From Ruminiclostridium sp. (GTDB lineage: Bacteria; Bacillota; Clostridia; Oscillospirales; Oscillospiraceae): DNA of 10,953 bases. Position 1 is the first letter of the stretch. Every line of letters begins with the position of its first letter. The DNA lies in contig JABUSR010000056.1 of NCBI GenBank assembly GCA_021442645.1, positions 1 through 10,953 on the forward strand. The letters run 5' to 3'. Of this stretch, positions 1 to 5,856 are shown in pieces. The position numbers and the translations under genes were made by a program. The notes under the pieces were generated by a model that saw only the letters and a list, made by a program, of their open reading frames with translations, was not told the origin of the DNA and ran no database searches.

Positions 1-202
1 AAAAGTATACTTTTTCGAATTTTGCAAAAGGTTTTGTTACTGCATGCCCAGCCCCCTTGTGCTGACGTGCCATTGTATGCAACCTTGTGGGCCCCATCCC
101 CCACGGCAAGCGGATGAAACAGGAAGAAGAGGCATGAACCCATGCCTCTTCCCTCATAATCGCAATATGACGCTCCTGCAGTCTCCCGACGCCAGGGGAT
201 TT
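1..202. other. Non-coding stretch downstream of rqcH
   Basis: No credible gene lies here; the open frames that cross it are antisense or out-of-frame shadows of rqcH. Two things are visible. A perfect 14-nt palindrome (AAAAGTATACTTTT) sits at positions 1-14, and a hairpin near 126-151 is listed separately. The palindrome could be an operator or part of a neighbouring gene's control region beyond the window edge, but no convincing -35/-10 pair accompanies it. Confidence 0.5.
126..151 (-). terminator. Candidate terminator of mrnC-rqcH
   Basis: An 11-bp perfect stem (GAAGAGGCATG paired with CATGCCTCTTC, loop of 4) lies about 50 nt past the rqcH stop codon. Read on the minus strand it is followed by TTCCTGTTTC, a pyrimidine-rich but imperfect U-tract. 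Position and stem fit the end of this transcription unit; the weak U-tract keeps confidence moderate. Confidence 0.5.
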
Positions 203-1960
203 TTATGCTTTCAGTTGTCTCACCAGGGACTCGTCGGGGTCCACGTATGCCGTCTGGTAGGTGGTATAAATCACCATGCCGGGGCGGGCTCCGGCAGGCT
301 TCTTCACGAACTTCACCGGGGTGTAGTCCACAGGGATCTTCTTCCCCTCCCGTCCCTGGGAGAACCAGGCGGCCAACACAGCGGCCTCCTGCAGGCTCCG
401 TTCGTCGGGCTTTTCCCCTTCGGTCCAGAGGATCACATGGGAGCCGTGAATCTTCTGGGTGTGGAACCAGTAGTCCCACTTCCCTGCCTGCTTGGTGGTG
501 AGCCGGTCGTTCTGCAGGTTATTCCGACCTACGGTGATGCGGAACCCTGAAGTGGATCGGAACTCCAGGGGCTTCGTTCCCGGCCGCTTCATGCGGTCCT
601 TTGCCTTGGCCTTCCGCCGGAGGTAGCCGGTCTCTACCAGTTCCTGGCGGATCTCCTCCAGGTCCCGGTCTCCCTCCGCCCGGGAGATGCTGTCCAGCAC
701 GCTGTCCAGGTACTCCCGCTCGGCAGCCCCTTTCTCCAGCTGGATGGTGAGCATCTCCTCAGCTGTCTTGGCTTTGGTGTAGGCCTTGTAGTACCGGGCG
801 GCATTCTGCTGAGGCGTTTTTAAAGGGTCCAACGGAATCTCGATCTCGGCGCAGTCGGGGTCGTAGTAATTCTCCGCCCGGAGGGTCTTCATTCCCTTTT
901 CCATCCGGTAGAGGTTGGCTGTAATGATGTCGCCGTACATCCGGTTCCGATCCCTGTCCCGGGTCTTTTCCAGCTCCTGCTCCTGCAGGGCCATCTTTCG
1001 GAGCAGGCGGTCCCGGGCGTGGGTGACCGACTTAATGAAATCCTGGCCCTTCTGACGGACGGTTTCAGCGGTATCCTTGGCCTGGTAGAAGTCGTCCAAC
1101 AGGGCAGCAAAGCTCTCGTAGGTCCGGAGCTCCGTGCCGGGGCCATACTGGAGAATCGGCCGGAAAGAAAAGTCCGCAGGCTGGCCCTCCCGGATCAGCA
1201 GGGTTGGCTGAATCCGGTCGTCCGCCAGCCGCACCGTCAAATCCTCCAACTTCTCCAGGAGTTTCTCCGGGCCGCGGCCTATGGGTGCATCCACCTCCCC
1301 AAAGGCCTCGAAGGCCACCTCTCGGGCTACCAGTGGCGATATCCCCATGAAGGTATCCAGCAGGAACCGGTCTGCCGGGATATCCTGCCGGGCAGTCTCC
1401 AGGAGGGCCTCCCGCTCTGCCTCGGTCAGGGCTGTCGGGTCCAGCTTTCCCACCTGCAGGGGCGGGTACTTGTAAAACATTCCCGGCAGGAGGGGCCGGG
1501 CGTTTTCCTGAGACAGGTCCACATCCACCCGGCGAAGGCAGTCCACGATGCGGCCCTCCCCGTCCAGCAGAAGCAGATTGGCCCGGCGGCCCATGGCCTC
1601 CAGAATCAGGCGGCGGGTGACCTTGTCCCCCATCTCGTTGGTGGCCTCGATGACCAGCTCTGCCAGGCGCTCCATAGGGGGCTGGCGGAGTTCCAGGATC
1701 TTGCCGCCGCTGAGATATTTCCGCAGGAGCATGCAGAACATGGGGGGCTCTGCCGGGTTCTCCCGGGGCAGGTCGGTGAGCTGAAGGCGGGGCCGGGAGG
1801 GGTTTGCCGTCAGCAGAAGGCGGCAGGCCCCGGTCTTGCTGCGGATGTGGAGCAGAATCTCGTCCCGGGTCGGCTGGTGAATCTTGTCGATCCGACCGCC
1901 GAGGACCGTGCGGCCGGTCTCCCGGCAGACAGCGGCCAGGCACAGCGCGTCCATAGGCAT
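203..1960 (-). CDS. rqcH: RqcH (NFACT-family ribosome quality control, Ala-tailing factor)
   Basis: RqcH is the bacterial Rqc2/NEMF homologue. It binds obstructed 50S subunits carrying peptidyl-tRNA and recruits tRNA-Ala to add C-terminal alanine tails as degrons. Older annotations call it fibronectin-binding protein FbpA. The 585-aa product has the full layout: NFACT-N at about 1-160 with LRKYLSGGKI and EAMGRRANLLLLD, a helical middle domain, a charged coiled-coil region at about 295-440, and a C-terminal NFACT-R domain with GRNNLQNDRLTTKQ and WFHTQKIHGSHVIL (about 478-511), then VKKPAGARPGMVIY. The ATG at 1960 lies 7 nt after a GGAGGAG that is inside the end of mrnC, and only 1 nt separates the mrnC stop from this start, so the pair is probably translationally coupled. 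Residues 97-98 are Glu-Arg where the characterised homologue is recalled to have Asp-Arg (see findings). Family identity is near certain. Confidence 0.95.
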   Translation of the reverse strand: MPMDALCLAAVCRETGRTVLGGRIDKIHQPTRDEILLHIRSKTGACRLLLTANPSRPRLQLTDLPRENPAEPPMFCMLLRKYLSGGKILELRQPPMERLAELVIEATNEMGDKVTRRLILEAMGRRANLLLLDGEGRIVDCLRRVDVDLSQENARPLLPGMFYKYPPLQVGKLDPTALTEAEREALLETARQDIPADRFLLDTFMGISPLVAREVAFEAFGEVDAPIGRGPEKLLEKLEDLTVRLADDRIQPTLLIREGQPADFSFRPILQYGPGTELRTYESFAALLDDFYQAKDTAETVRQKGQDFIKSVTHARDRLLRKMALQEQELEKTRDRDRNRMYGDIITANLYRMEKGMKTLRAENYYDPDCAEIEIPLDPLKTPQQNAARYYKAYTKAKTAEEMLTIQLEKGAAEREYLDSVLDSISRAEGDRDLEEIRQELVETGYLRRKAKAKDRMKRPGTKPLEFRSTSGFRITVGRNNLQNDRLTTKQAGKWDYWFHTQKIHGSHVILWTEGEKPDERSLQEAAVLAAWFSQGREGKKIPVDYTPVKFVKKPAGARPGMVIYTTYQTAYVDPDESLVRQLKA

Positions 1961-1961
1961 A

Positions 1962-2366
1962 TCAGGTCTCCTCCTCCATCATTAAGTCAAACAGCTCGTT
2001 CAGCCGCTGGGTATTTCCCCGAATATAGAGCCAACCGAAGAGGGTCTCCAGCCCCGTGGCAATCTGATACTCTCGGCGGGTCGCTCCCCTGGCGTGGGAG
2101 TGGGGGTTGGCATTGCGACCCCGCTTGTAGATGCGGGCCTCCTCCTCCGTCAGGATGGGGAGGATCTTCTCCAGCAGGGCGGCCTGACGAGGGGCCGCCA
2201 CATAGTCCAGGGCCGCCCGGTGAAGGCTGCCCGAGGTGAGTTTTCCATGGAGGCACAGCCAGGAGCGGACCATAACCTCAAAGACCGCGTCCCCCAAGTA
2301 GGCCAGCCCCAGGTTGCTCAGGTTTAACAGCTCCTGTTTATCTTCTGACAGGTGAAAGTAATCCAT
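1962..2366 (-). CDS. mrnC: Mini-ribonuclease III
   Basis: Mini-III is an RNase III-like enzyme lacking the double-stranded RNA-binding domain. It trims the ends of 23S rRNA precursor in Gram-positive bacteria. The 134-aa product is of family length and shows the signature LAYLGDAVFE (21-30, catalytic Asp26), the KRGRNAN segment (81-87) and GLETLFGWLYIRG (105-117, catalytic Glu107). A longer open frame reaches 2486 but runs through the promoter and into the upstream terminator hairpin. The ATG at 2366 is preceded by GGAG at 7-8 nt and gives the family N-terminus. It is the first gene of a two-gene unit with rqcH. Both products act on the large ribosomal subunit, one during maturation and one during quality control. 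Confidence 0.93.
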   Translation of the reverse strand: MDYFHLSEDKQELLNLSNLGLAYLGDAVFEVMVRSWLCLHGKLTSGSLHRAALDYVAAPRQAALLEKILPILTEEEARIYKRGRNANPHSHARGATRREYQIATGLETLFGWLYIRGNTQRLNELFDLMMEEET

Positions 2367-2401
2367 GTTTGTTCTCCGATGCATCGATCTGATTTGGGTG
2401 T

Positions 2402-2430
2402 ATTGTATCGCAGATTTCCTGTTCTTGCAA
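2402..2430 (-). promoter_or_regulatory. Promoter of mrnC-rqcH
   Basis: On the minus strand there is TTGCAA (2425-2430), a 17-nt spacer and TACAAT (2402-2407). The predicted transcript start near 2395 leaves an untranslated region of about 30 nt before the mrnC ATG. The terminator just upstream (2447-2482) supports an independent start here. Confidence 0.65.
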
Positions 2431-2446
2431 GGTAGGCCACACAGGA

Positions 2447-2482
2447 AAAGATCCCGCCGCAGGGCATTGCGACGGGATCTTT
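2447..2482 (-). terminator. Terminator of ruvX-udp-DUF1847
   Basis: A 14-bp stem with an 8-nt loop lies 27 nt past the DUF1847 stop. On the minus strand the arms are AAAGATCCCGTCGC and GCGGCGGGATCTTT, with one G-U wobble. On the plus strand that position is an A-C mismatch, so the structure is made for minus-strand RNA. The stem runs into TTTTCCTGTG. Confidence 0.8.
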
Positions 2483-2508
2483 GCAAAGCAATGTGGTTGT
2501 GGGTCGGC

Positions 2509-3162
2509 TCAGTCCTCTTCCGGGGACTTCATCAGATGTGAATAGTAGCTGTCGGCGTGGTAGAGGGGCATGACTGTGTTGTGCATCATCACCCGGTCCT
2601 TCACCACCAGAGTGGTGGTAGGTGCCTGGGAGTGCTTGTAGAACAGGCTGTCGTGCCCCACACACAGGCCCATAACGATGTTGAACTCAGTACCCTCCTC
2701 GGCCAGCAGTTGGGCCTGGAGGGTGGGGTTGCAGGCCATGGGGCCGGGGCCGTGGTACTTGGGGTGGATGCCCAGCTCGGTCTTCGGCACTTCACCGGCC
2801 TTGCAGCCAACGCCGTAGACTTCAAACCCGTTGGCCCGGAGCATCTTAGCCAGGGTACGGCTCTCCTTTATAAGCGCCACACAAGTGGCGATGCCGATCT
2901 TTTTATAACCCATCTGCCTGGCGAACTCAATGGTCTCCTGGACCCGGGGCCACTTGCGATAGCCCTCTGCCTCCACGACGGCCGCGGCCCGGACGATCTT
3001 CTTATCCTCTTCGCTGGTGAAATACTCCTTCAGAGACTTGTCCCGCTGCTCCTCCGTCATCTGACGGCTGAGGCAGAAATCAGGAAATTCCTTGTGGGGA
3101 TTGTGGGCGTCGCACAGGGTCACCGCACAGTCGATACAGGAGCGCTTGATGTCATTAGGCAT
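2509..3162 (-). CDS. DUF1847 (putative metal-binding) protein
   Basis: The 217-aa protein matches the DUF1847 family of anaerobes, whose biochemical function is not known to me. An N-terminal cysteine cluster (C9, C12, C17, C30; the first three in SCIDCAVTLC) looks able to bind a metal ion or Fe-S centre. Four further cysteines (C94, C120, C144, C167) lie in conserved-looking segments such as GIATCVALIKESR, PMACNPTLQA and GLCVGHDSLF. No signal peptide or membrane segment is seen, so it is probably cytoplasmic. The ATG at 3162 lies inside the udp stop region (8-nt overlap) and follows AAAGGAGG at a good distance. This couples it to uridine phosphorylase and suggests, without proving, a role near nucleoside or redox metabolism. 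Confidence 0.85.
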   Translation of the reverse strand: MPNDIKRSCIDCAVTLCDAHNPHKEFPDFCLSRQMTEEQRDKSLKEYFTSEEDKKIVRAAAVVEAEGYRKWPRVQETIEFARQMGYKKIGIATCVALIKESRTLAKMLRANGFEVYGVGCKAGEVPKTELGIHPKYHGPGPMACNPTLQAQLLAEEGTEFNIVMGLCVGHDSLFYKHSQAPTTTLVVKDRVMMHNTVMPLYHADSYYSHLMKSPEED

Positions 3163-3949
3163 GGTGGGCCTCCTTTTCTTTTTCTCGGTCCTGACGAATC
3201 AGGCTCTTTAATGCTTCCATGCAGACCTCGATGGCGAGGGTCACATCGCCGGATTCCTTCTGGTCCAGGCCGGCCTTTTCCCGCTCCTGGTTCCACACCA
3301 CGTGGAAAACCGACCCGCAGCGGACACCCAGGGCAGATGCCACGGTGAAGAGGGCAGCGGATTCCATCTCGCTGGCCAGAACACCCAGCCGCTTCCAGGC
3401 CTCCCATTTAGCCTCCAGTTCATAGGAGACGGGCATCCGCTGGGGCGAGTGCTGGCCGTAGAAGGAATCCTTGCACTGGACCACCCCGGCATGCCAGGAC
3501 TTTCCCTGGGCCTTGGCGGCCTCCACCATAGCAGTCAGGACCTCGTAGTCGGGAACGGCGGGAAACTCAATGGGTGCATACTCTCTGCTGGTTCCCTCGT
3601 TGCGGATAGCACCGGTGGCGATGACCACGTCACCGCTCTCAACCGGGAGGGCGATGCCGCCGCAGGTGCCCACCCGCAGAAAGGTGTCGCAGCCGATGGC
3701 CGACAGTTCCTCCATGGCAATGGAGGCTGAGGGGCCGCCAATGCCGGTGGAGCAGACGGATACCTTCTCCCCCAGCAACGTGCCGGTGTATACATTATAT
3801 TCCCGGTTATAGGCCACCTGTACGGGATCGTCAAAATACTGCGCAATGAGAGGGCTGCGGCCGGGATCCCCCGGCAGGATACAGTAGCGGCCCACCTCGC
3901 CGGGGGCGCACTGGATATGGTATTGACGCTGCCTCGTATCTTTATCCAT
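3155..3949 (-). CDS. udp: Uridine phosphorylase
   Basis: This enzyme catalyses uridine + phosphate to uracil + ribose-1-phosphate in pyrimidine salvage, in the cytosol. The 264-aa product shows nucleoside phosphorylase-I family signatures in order: ILPGDPGR (24-31, phosphate binding), CSTGIGGPSASIAMEEL (66-82), TFLRVGTCGGI (89-99), APIEFPAVPDYE (125-136), CKDSFYGQHSPQRMPV (159-174) and ASEMESAALFTVA (192-204, ribose-binding Glu/Met/Glu). These resemble E. coli Udp more than the PNP or MTA branches. An open frame extends to 4171 but lies inside ruvX. The ATG at 3949 has AGGAGGAAGAC just upstream, encoded by the ruvX tail, and overlaps the ruvX stop by 8 nt. A purine or broader nucleoside preference cannot be excluded. 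Confidence 0.9.
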   Translation of the reverse strand: MDKDTRQRQYHIQCAPGEVGRYCILPGDPGRSPLIAQYFDDPVQVAYNREYNVYTGTLLGEKVSVCSTGIGGPSASIAMEELSAIGCDTFLRVGTCGGIALPVESGDVVIATGAIRNEGTSREYAPIEFPAVPDYEVLTAMVEAAKAQGKSWHAGVVQCKDSFYGQHSPQRMPVSYELEAKWEAWKRLGVLASEMESAALFTVASALGVRCGSVFHVVWNQEREKAGLDQKESGDVTLAIEVCMEALKSLIRQDREKEKEAHHA

Positions 3950-4391
3950 GGTCTTCCTCCTGTTTCTGCCGCTGGGACTGTACCTGTTTCCAGGTGAGAT
4001 ACCCCTCCAGAATGAGGGTCGCAGCAACTGAATCGATCTTATCTTTACGATTCCTGGCCCGGACGCCCTGCTCTCCCAGGATCCGGTGGGCATCCACGGT
4101 GGTACGCCGTTCATCCCACAGGGCCACCGGAAGACCGGTCCTCTCCCGCAGCTTCTCTGCCAGGGCGGCACACTTCTCCGCCCGGGGGCCCACGGTGCCG
4201 TCCATGTTCTTGGGATACCCCAGGACCAGCTCCTCCGCCCCCTCCCGCCGGGCTATCCGTGCCAGTTCCTCCAGCACTACCTCTTCCTTTCGGCTTTTTA
4301 CCAGAAAGGTCTGCCCGGCCAGAAAGCCTGTACGGTCGGATAAGGCCACCCCAGTGCGGGCATCGCCGTAGTCGATTGCCATGATTCGCAT
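3942..4391 (-). CDS. ruvX: RuvX/YqgF-family RNase H-fold nuclease
   Basis: YqgF/RuvX is a small RNase H-fold protein called a putative Holliday junction resolvase. In E. coli it is also implicated in processing the 5' end of pre-16S rRNA. The 149-aa product has family length and motifs: MAIDYGDARTGVALSD (4-19, Asp7), ELVLGYPKNMDGTVG (54-68), LWDERRTTVDAHRIL (91-105, Asp93/Glu94) and KIDSVAATLILEGYL (118-132, Asp120), which together place the acidic residues expected of the fold. The ATG at 4391 follows AAGGAAG with normal spacing, and a second ATG three codons in is possible. It is the first gene of a three-gene unit whose later members are metabolic, so co-transcription need not mean a shared pathway. 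Confidence 0.92.
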   Translation of the reverse strand: MRIMAIDYGDARTGVALSDRTGFLAGQTFLVKSRKEEVVLEELARIARREGAEELVLGYPKNMDGTVGPRAEKCAALAEKLRERTGLPVALWDERRTTVDAHRILGEQGVRARNRKDKIDSVAATLILEGYLTWKQVQSQRQKQEEDHG

Positions 4392-4412
4392 GTTATCACT
4401 TCCTTATATCAT

Positions 4413-4441
4413 ATTGTAGCGGAAAGGCCGGAGAGTGTCAA
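4413..4441 (-). promoter_or_regulatory. Strong promoter of ruvX-udp-DUF1847
   Basis: On the minus strand there is a consensus TTGACA (4436-4441), exactly 17 nt of spacer, then TACAAT (4413-4418). The predicted start lies about 15 nt before the ruvX ATG. It is divergent from the rpmG operon promoter, with 63 nt between the two -35 boxes. Confidence 0.8.
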
Positions 4442-4504
4442 CGGACGCCGGTGTAGAAAAGGCCGTCAGGTTCCGGAGAGAGGAAAATTTTTTCTGAATT
4501 TTTC

Positions 4505-4534
4505 TTGACAAAATGGCTTTTCCCGTGGTAACAT
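4505..4534 (+). promoter_or_regulatory. Promoter of the rpmG-secE-nusG-rplKA operon
   Basis: TTGACA (4505-4510) is followed by an 18-nt spacer and TAACAT (4529-4534), with an upstream TGG that makes an extended -10. The A/T-rich run just before the -35 box (about 4485-4503) resembles an UP element, fitting a highly expressed ribosomal operon. Transcription would start near 4541, leaving a leader of about 220 nt before rpmG. Confidence 0.65.
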
Positions 4535-4626
4535 AATACCACCTATGAAAAGGGCTTATTTTTTGCGCGCATATTACGGTATATGCCCGCAACCCCTTGA
4601 CCAATTCGGACATAGGGAGGCAGCCG

Positions 4627-4749
4627 ATGCCGATTCCAGCCGTATTCTTCCATTATGCTTATTTTGGAGTAAACTCGCCGGAGTCGGGATCACCTGGGAA
4701 CAGGTCAGCCGATTTCGGTATTTTCTTTTCCCAGGGCCGAACATCGTAA
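4627..4749 (+). CDS. Candidate 40-aa leader peptide upstream of rpmG
   Basis: A short frame starts at ATG 4627, six nt after GGGAGG (ideal spacing), and ends at TAA 4747-4749. The stop abuts the rpmG ribosome binding site AAAGGAGG and is 15 nt before the rpmG start, in the same frame. The product begins MPIPAVFFHYAYFGV and ends FFSQGRTS. It is rich in aromatic residues and Ser/Gly and has no Leu, Lys, Cys or Trp. Codons 18-31 overlap the terminator-like hairpin, so a translating ribosome would prevent that hairpin from forming and could hand over to rpmG. It resembles no protein I know. It may be a regulatory leader ORF, a small protein, or chance. Confidence 0.4.
   Translation: MPIPAVFFHYAYFGVNSPESGSPGNRSADFGIFFSQGRTS
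4678..4729 (+). terminator. Attenuator-type hairpin in the rpmG leader
   Basis: CCGGAGTCGG (4678-4687) pairs with CCGATTTCGG (4709-4718) over 10 bp with two G-U pairs. An inner ACCTG/CAGGT stem with GGAA loop (4692-4705) stacks on it. TATTTTCTTTT (4719-4729) follows directly. This has the form of an intrinsic terminator and lies 36 nt before the rpmG start codon, between the operon's only obvious promoter and its first gene. Confidence 0.55.
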
Positions 4750-4764
4750 AGGAGGTGCCGCGAG

Positions 4765-4929
4765 ATGGCAAAACCCGGCGCACGAGTGAAGATCACTCTC
4801 AGATGCAGCGAATGCAAGCAGCGCAACTACAACACTATGAAGAACAAGAAGAATACCCCCGACCGCTTAGAGATGAACAAGTACTGCCCCTTCTGCAGAA
4901 AGCACACCGTTCATAACGAGACTAAGTGA
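4765..4929 (+). CDS. rpmG: Ribosomal protein bL33
   Basis: This 54-aa protein of the large ribosomal subunit begins MAKPGARVKITLRCSECK and ends CPFCRKHTVHNETK. It carries two CXXC pairs (C14/C17 and C41/C44), so it is a zinc-binding C+ version of L33. Such versions often coexist with a cysteine-free paralogue used under zinc limitation, though no paralogue is in the window. The ATG follows GGAGGTG at 4751-4757. It opens the classical rpmG-secE-nusG cluster of Firmicutes; secE begins 34 nt downstream. The tRNA-Trp gene sometimes found beside rpmG and secE in Firmicutes is absent here. Confidence 0.95.
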   Translation: MAKPGARVKITLRCSECKQRNYNTMKNKKNTPDRLEMNKYCPFCRKHTVHNETK

Positions 4930-4963
4930 TGATGCCCCACATTCGTAAGAAAGGGTGAACGAA

Positions 4964-5284
4964 ATGTCTGAACAAGAAAAGATGAACCTGGATGCGAACG
5001 CAGAAGAGGTCAAGACCCCGGCAGCGAAGGAACCCAAGCCCGCAAAGGCCAAGAAGGACAAGCCCGCAAAGGACAAGAAGCCCGGCATTGGCAAGCGCCT
5101 GGGCCGCTTCTTCCGCGAACTGAAGGCAGAGCTGAAGAAGGTCTCCTGGCTTTCCAGAGCTGAAACCATCAAGAAGACCGGTATCGTCCTTGCCTGCGTT
5201 ATCGTCGTAGGCATCATCGTCTGGATTTTCGATGGCATTGCCAGCGCCCTCATCGACGCTCTTCTCTCCCTCTTCGGCAAGTAA
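4964..5284 (+). CDS. secE: Preprotein translocase subunit SecE
   Basis: SecE is the clamp subunit of the SecYEG protein-export channel in the cytoplasmic membrane. In the 106-aa product the conserved amphipathic motif FFRELKAELKKVSWLSRAET lies at about 49-68. It is followed by a single transmembrane helix at about 73-90 (GIVLACVIVVGIIVWIF) and a short C-terminal helix. Residues 1-45 form a cytosolic extension rich in Lys, Ala and Pro (KEPKPAKAKKDKPAKDKK) that minimal SecE proteins of about 60 aa lack. A GTG at 4955 would add three residues. I prefer ATG 4964 because AAGGG (4951-4955) sits 8 nt upstream of it. nusG follows after 19 nt. Confidence 0.93.
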   Translation: MSEQEKMNLDANAEEVKTPAAKEPKPAKAKKDKPAKDKKPGIGKRLGRFFRELKAELKKVSWLSRAETIKKTGIVLACVIVVGIIVWIFDGIASALIDALLSLFGK

Positions 5285-5303
5285 CGAATGAAGGTGACTC
5301 GAT

Positions 5304-5822
5304 ATGGCTGAAGGCGCAAAATGGTATGTGGCTCACACCTATTCCGGTTATGAAAACACCGTAAAAGCCACCATCGAAAAGGCTGTTGAAAACCGCAACA
5401 TGGGTGACCTGATCCTCGGGGTAAACATCCCCATGGAAACTGTGACCGAAATTACCGACAACGGCACCAAGACTGTGGAGCGCAAGGTGTTCCCCGGCTA
5501 TGTGCTGGTAAAGATGGTCATGACAGACGAGACCTGGCACTTGGTGCGGAATGTACGCGGCGTCACCGGCTTCGTCGGCTCCGGAAACAAACCCATCCCC
5601 CTTACGGACGACGAGATCGCCGCAATGGGCGTGGAAAAGCGGGAGGTCATGGTGACCTACGAAGTGGGCGACAATGTCCGCATCACCGATGGCGCACTGG
5701 AATCCTTCCTCGGTATCGTGGAAGAGATCGACGTGGAGCGTCAGAAGGTCCGCGTTGTTGTATCCATGTTCGGCCGTGAAACCCCGGTCGAGCTGGACCT
5801 GGATCAGATCGAATCCCTCTGA
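5304..5822 (+). CDS. nusG: Transcription elongation/termination factor NusG
   Basis: NusG binds RNA polymerase, modulates pausing and termination, and links polymerase to Rho or the ribosome. The 172-aa product has an NGN domain (about 5-110) with WYVAHTYSGYE, KVFPGYVLVKM (61-71) and RNVRGVTGFVG (82-92), and a C-terminal KOW domain (about 119-172) containing VGDNVRITDGALESFLGIVE. Length and order are typical for Firmicutes, with no inserted domain. AAGGTGA at 5291-5297 precedes the ATG by 6 nt. The gene sits in its usual place between secE and rplK, and an 89-nt gap with RNA structure separates it from rplK. Confidence 0.97.
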   Translation: MAEGAKWYVAHTYSGYENTVKATIEKAVENRNMGDLILGVNIPMETVTEITDNGTKTVERKVFPGYVLVKMVMTDETWHLVRNVRGVTGFVGSGNKPIPLTDDEIAAMGVEKREVMVTYEVGDNVRITDGALESFLGIVEEIDVERQKVRVVVSMFGRETPVELDLDQIESL

Positions 5823-5856
5823 TCCCAATGATTTACTTTGCGCAGAAGGCGCAAAC

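Larger units (their letters stand above)
4541..4764 (+). promoter_or_regulatory. Structured leader of the rpmG operon (candidate attenuator)
   Basis: This 224-nt leader is much longer than the other leaders in the window. Visible parts in order are: a hairpin at 4563-4592 (12-bp arms, one C-C mismatch, 6-nt loop TACGGT), flanked by AAGGG (4550-4554) that can pair with CCCTT (4594-4598); a ribosome binding site GGGAGG (4615-4620); a 40-codon ORF (4627-4749); and a terminator-like hairpin at 4678-4729. CCGATTCC (4630-4637) can pair over 8 bp, with one G-U, with GGAGTCGG (4680-4687). That region forms most of the terminator's 5' arm, so this pairing is a candidate antiterminator. I do not recognise the leader as a known family; no tRNA is present. 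Confidence 0.5.

Noticed and set aside
1..50. TATACT-like -10 boxes around the left-edge palindrome
   Set aside because: Neither strand shows a -35 box at a usable spacing inside the window.
44..550. Plus-strand frame at the left edge
   Set aside because: It overlaps the rqcH C-terminus antisense and has no family resemblance or initiation signal.
1019..2239. Long plus-strand open frame (406 codons) antisense to rqcH and mrnC
   Set aside because: It mirrors the codon pattern of two well-supported genes in high-GC DNA, has no convincing ribosome binding site and a composition unlike a folded protein.
3950..4171. 74-residue N-terminal extension of uridine phosphorylase
   Set aside because: It is encoded within ruvX in another frame; ATG 3949 has a strong ribosome binding site and gives the family N-terminus.
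4545..4916. Plus-strand frame starting at ATG 4545 and overlapping rpmG
   Set aside because: No ribosome binding site, since the ATG is within a few nt of the predicted transcript start, and it overlaps the real rpmG gene out of frame.
4930..4963. tRNA-Trp gene between rpmG and secE, as in some Firmicutes
   Set aside because: Only 34 nt are present and no tRNA-like sequence is visible here or in the rpmG leader.
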